This document shows, piece after piece, positions 4,540-5,412 of a stretch of DNA of 5,412 nucleotides. The notes under the pieces are model-generated. The model was given only the letters and a program-made list of their open reading frames with translations, was not told the DNA's origin and ran no database searches. The stretch is from positions 1 to 5,412 of the forward strand of contig CAIQSZ010000048.1 in the NCBI GenBank assembly GCA_903874575.1. The letters are read 5' to 3'. Numbering within the stretch: the first letter of the stretch is position 1; every line of letters starts with the position of its first letter. The position numbers and the translations under genes are program-made. The stretch comes from an uncultured Elusimicrobia bacterium (GTDB lineage: Bacteria; Elusimicrobiota; Elusimicrobia; UBA1565; UBA9628).

Positions 4540-5240
4540 GGGCGCCGACGATGACGGAGGTCCGCGACTGGGTGAACGAGCGCACCGGCTTCGAGACGGT
4601 GTGGAACGCGCTGCTCGAGCGCCACATCCCCGAGGCGAAGGGCCCGGTCGCGTGGGCGTACACGCTGGGCAGCGCGTCCATGTTCGTGTTCACGCTCCAG
4701 GCCGTGACGGGCGCGCTGCTGGCGATGAACTACGTCCCGTCGACCGATCACGCCTACGATTCGGTCCGCTTCATCGGCTCGAGCGTGTTGATGGGCGGCT
4801 TCATTCGCGGGCTCCATCATTACGGCGCCAGCTTCATGGTCGTGCTGGTCGTCGCGCACATGCTGCGCATCTACCTCATGGGTTCGTACAAGTATCCGCG
4901 CGAGGGGACTTGGATGGTCGGCGTGCTCCTGTTCCTGGTCGTGATCGGCTTCGGGTTCACCGGCTACCTTCTGCCGTGGGACCAGAAAGCGTACTGGGCC
5001 ACCGCCGTCGGCACGAACATCGCCGGGCAAACCCCCGTCGTGGGCGGGATGGTCGCGAAGATACTCAAGGGCGGCGCCGACATGGGCGCGCCGACGTTGA
5101 CGCGCTTTTACGCGCTGCACGTGCTCGTCTTGCCCGGCGTGATCGGCGTCCTGCTGGGCGTGCATTTGTTCCTCGTGGTCTGGCACGGAATCTCCGAGCC
5201 GCCGACGCGGATGGGCGGAAAGGGAGGCTCTCGTGGCTGA
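4536..5240 (+). CDS. qcrB: Cytochrome b6-type subunit of quinol:cytochrome c oxidoreductase
   Basis: A 234-aa integral membrane protein with four predicted helices (about 41-65, 96-117, 126-146, 193-216), the size of cytochrome b6/QcrB and not of full-length mitochondrial-type cytochrome b. Heme ligands are His94 and His108 in helix B (13 residues between) and His195 and His210 in helix D (14 between); the latter spacing is the b6 type, whereas bc1-type cytochrome b has 13. Other family marks are YPREGTWMVGV (120-130), GFTGYLLPWDQKAYW (140-154), TLTRFYALH (187-195) and the C-terminal HGISEPP. Thr43 in WAYTLGS occupies the position of the Cys that binds the extra heme c in b6f and Bacillus complexes. 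The ATG at 4536 overlaps the Rieske stop; an ATG at 4551 is an alternative. The PEWY quinol-site motif would be in the following subunit. The gene ends 8 bp inside the next one. Confidence 0.93.
   Translation: MRAPTMTEVRDWVNERTGFETVWNALLERHIPEAKGPVAWAYTLGSASMFVFTLQAVTGALLAMNYVPSTDHAYDSVRFIGSSVLMGGFIRGLHHYGASFMVVLVVAHMLRIYLMGSYKYPREGTWMVGVLLFLVVIGFGFTGYLLPWDQKAYWATAVGTNIAGQTPVVGGMVAKILKGGADMGAPTLTRFYALHVLVLPGVIGVLLGVHLFLVVWHGISEPPTRMGGKGGSRG
5220..5227 (+). promoter_or_regulatory. Ribosome binding site for the subunit-IV-like gene
   Basis: AAGGGAGG, 5 nt before the GTG at 5233 and inside the 3' end of the cytochrome b gene, fixes the start of the next gene in a different frame with an 8-bp overlap. 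Confidence 0.75.
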
Positions 5241-5412
5241 TTGGCACGAAGACTATAGGGCGCGCTACGCCAAACTCAAGGCCGCGGGCAAGTCGTTCTT
5301 CCCGTACGCGGTCTTCAAGGACATGCTCGTCGCGGTCCTGATCCTGTCCGTCCTGTCGTTCCTGGCGTGGAAGGTGGGAGCGGGCTTGGAGCCGCTCGCC
5401 GACCCGACGGAC
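5233..5412 (+). CDS. Cytochrome b C-terminal domain / subunit-IV-like protein, N-terminal part (cut by right edge)
   Basis: Sixty codons from a GTG start run open to the window end. The visible part has a charged N-terminus (MADWHEDYRARYAKLKAAGK), then SFFPYAVFKDMLVAV leading into one membrane helix (about 31-48), then LEPLADPTD (52-60). The FFPxxVxKD entry and the LxPLADPTD loop after the first helix are typical of subunit IV (PetD) or QcrC-type C-terminal cytochrome b domains, which complete the quinol-oxidation site with a PEWY-like motif further on. It overlaps the cytochrome b6-type gene by 8 bp with a strong Shine-Dalgarno, so it is the next operon member. Whether it carries a fused cytochrome c domain, as in Bacillus QcrC, cannot be seen. 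The separate cytochrome c upstream makes that less necessary but does not exclude it. Confidence 0.8.
   Translation, partial: MADWHEDYRARYAKLKAAGKSFFPYAVFKDMLVAVLILSVLSFLAWKVGAGLEPLADPTD

Overview
The window is a GC-rich stretch of bacterial chromosome, densely packed, with two divergent gene blocks meeting at about 2631-2777. Three genes on the minus strand concern amino-sugar recycling and ribosome modification. Five on the plus strand (the last cut by the window edge) encode a Crp/FNR-type regulator and the start of a quinol:cytochrome c oxidoreductase operon. An AmgK/MurU-like pair, a Tat-exported Rieske protein and a Sec-exported cytochrome c suggest a respiring diderm (Gram-negative type) bacterium. 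The Rieske and cytochrome b features suggest it uses menaquinone. The phylum cannot be fixed from sequence alone. An uncultured high-GC lineage such as Elusimicrobiota or a deltaproteobacterium-like group is possible, but this is a guess.

Minus strand, in order of transcription: (i) 2630-1206, a 474-aa fusion of an AmgK-like sugar kinase with the C-terminal domain of RapZ; (ii) 1201-464, a MurU-like sugar-1-phosphate nucleotidyltransferase, 4 nt downstream; (iii) 437-1, the N-terminal part of an RlmI-type 23S rRNA methyltransferase, running off the left edge. The first two probably act in sequence: a cell-wall amino sugar is phosphorylated at C1, then converted to a UDP-sugar. The RapZ domain is known in E. 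coli as a glucosamine-6-phosphate sensor, so the kinase may carry its own metabolite sensor. A perfect 11-bp inverted repeat sits at the end of the second gene, just before an apparent separate promoter for the third.

Plus strand: 2778-3530 is a Crp/FNR regulator with an ExxSR recognition helix and an N-terminal cysteine cluster. After a 109-bp gap with a promoter-like element and a strong ribosome binding site come a small periplasmic cytochrome c (3640-4014), a Rieske iron-sulfur protein (4021-4539), a cytochrome b6-type subunit (4536-5240) and the start of a subunit-IV-like protein (5233 to the right edge). The last three overlap or nearly touch, as expected of one operon. The complex would take electrons from quinol through the Rieske centre and b hemes and pass them to cytochrome c. 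The adjacent FNR-like regulator may adjust this to oxygen or redox state.

Two minus-strand genes start with GTG exactly 6 nt after a TAnnnT hexamer and have no Shine-Dalgarno sequence, which suggests leaderless transcripts. The regulator, the cytochrome c gene and the subunit-IV gene have clear Shine-Dalgarno sequences. No RNA gene, mobile element, CRISPR array or gene-free stretch over 150 bp was seen.
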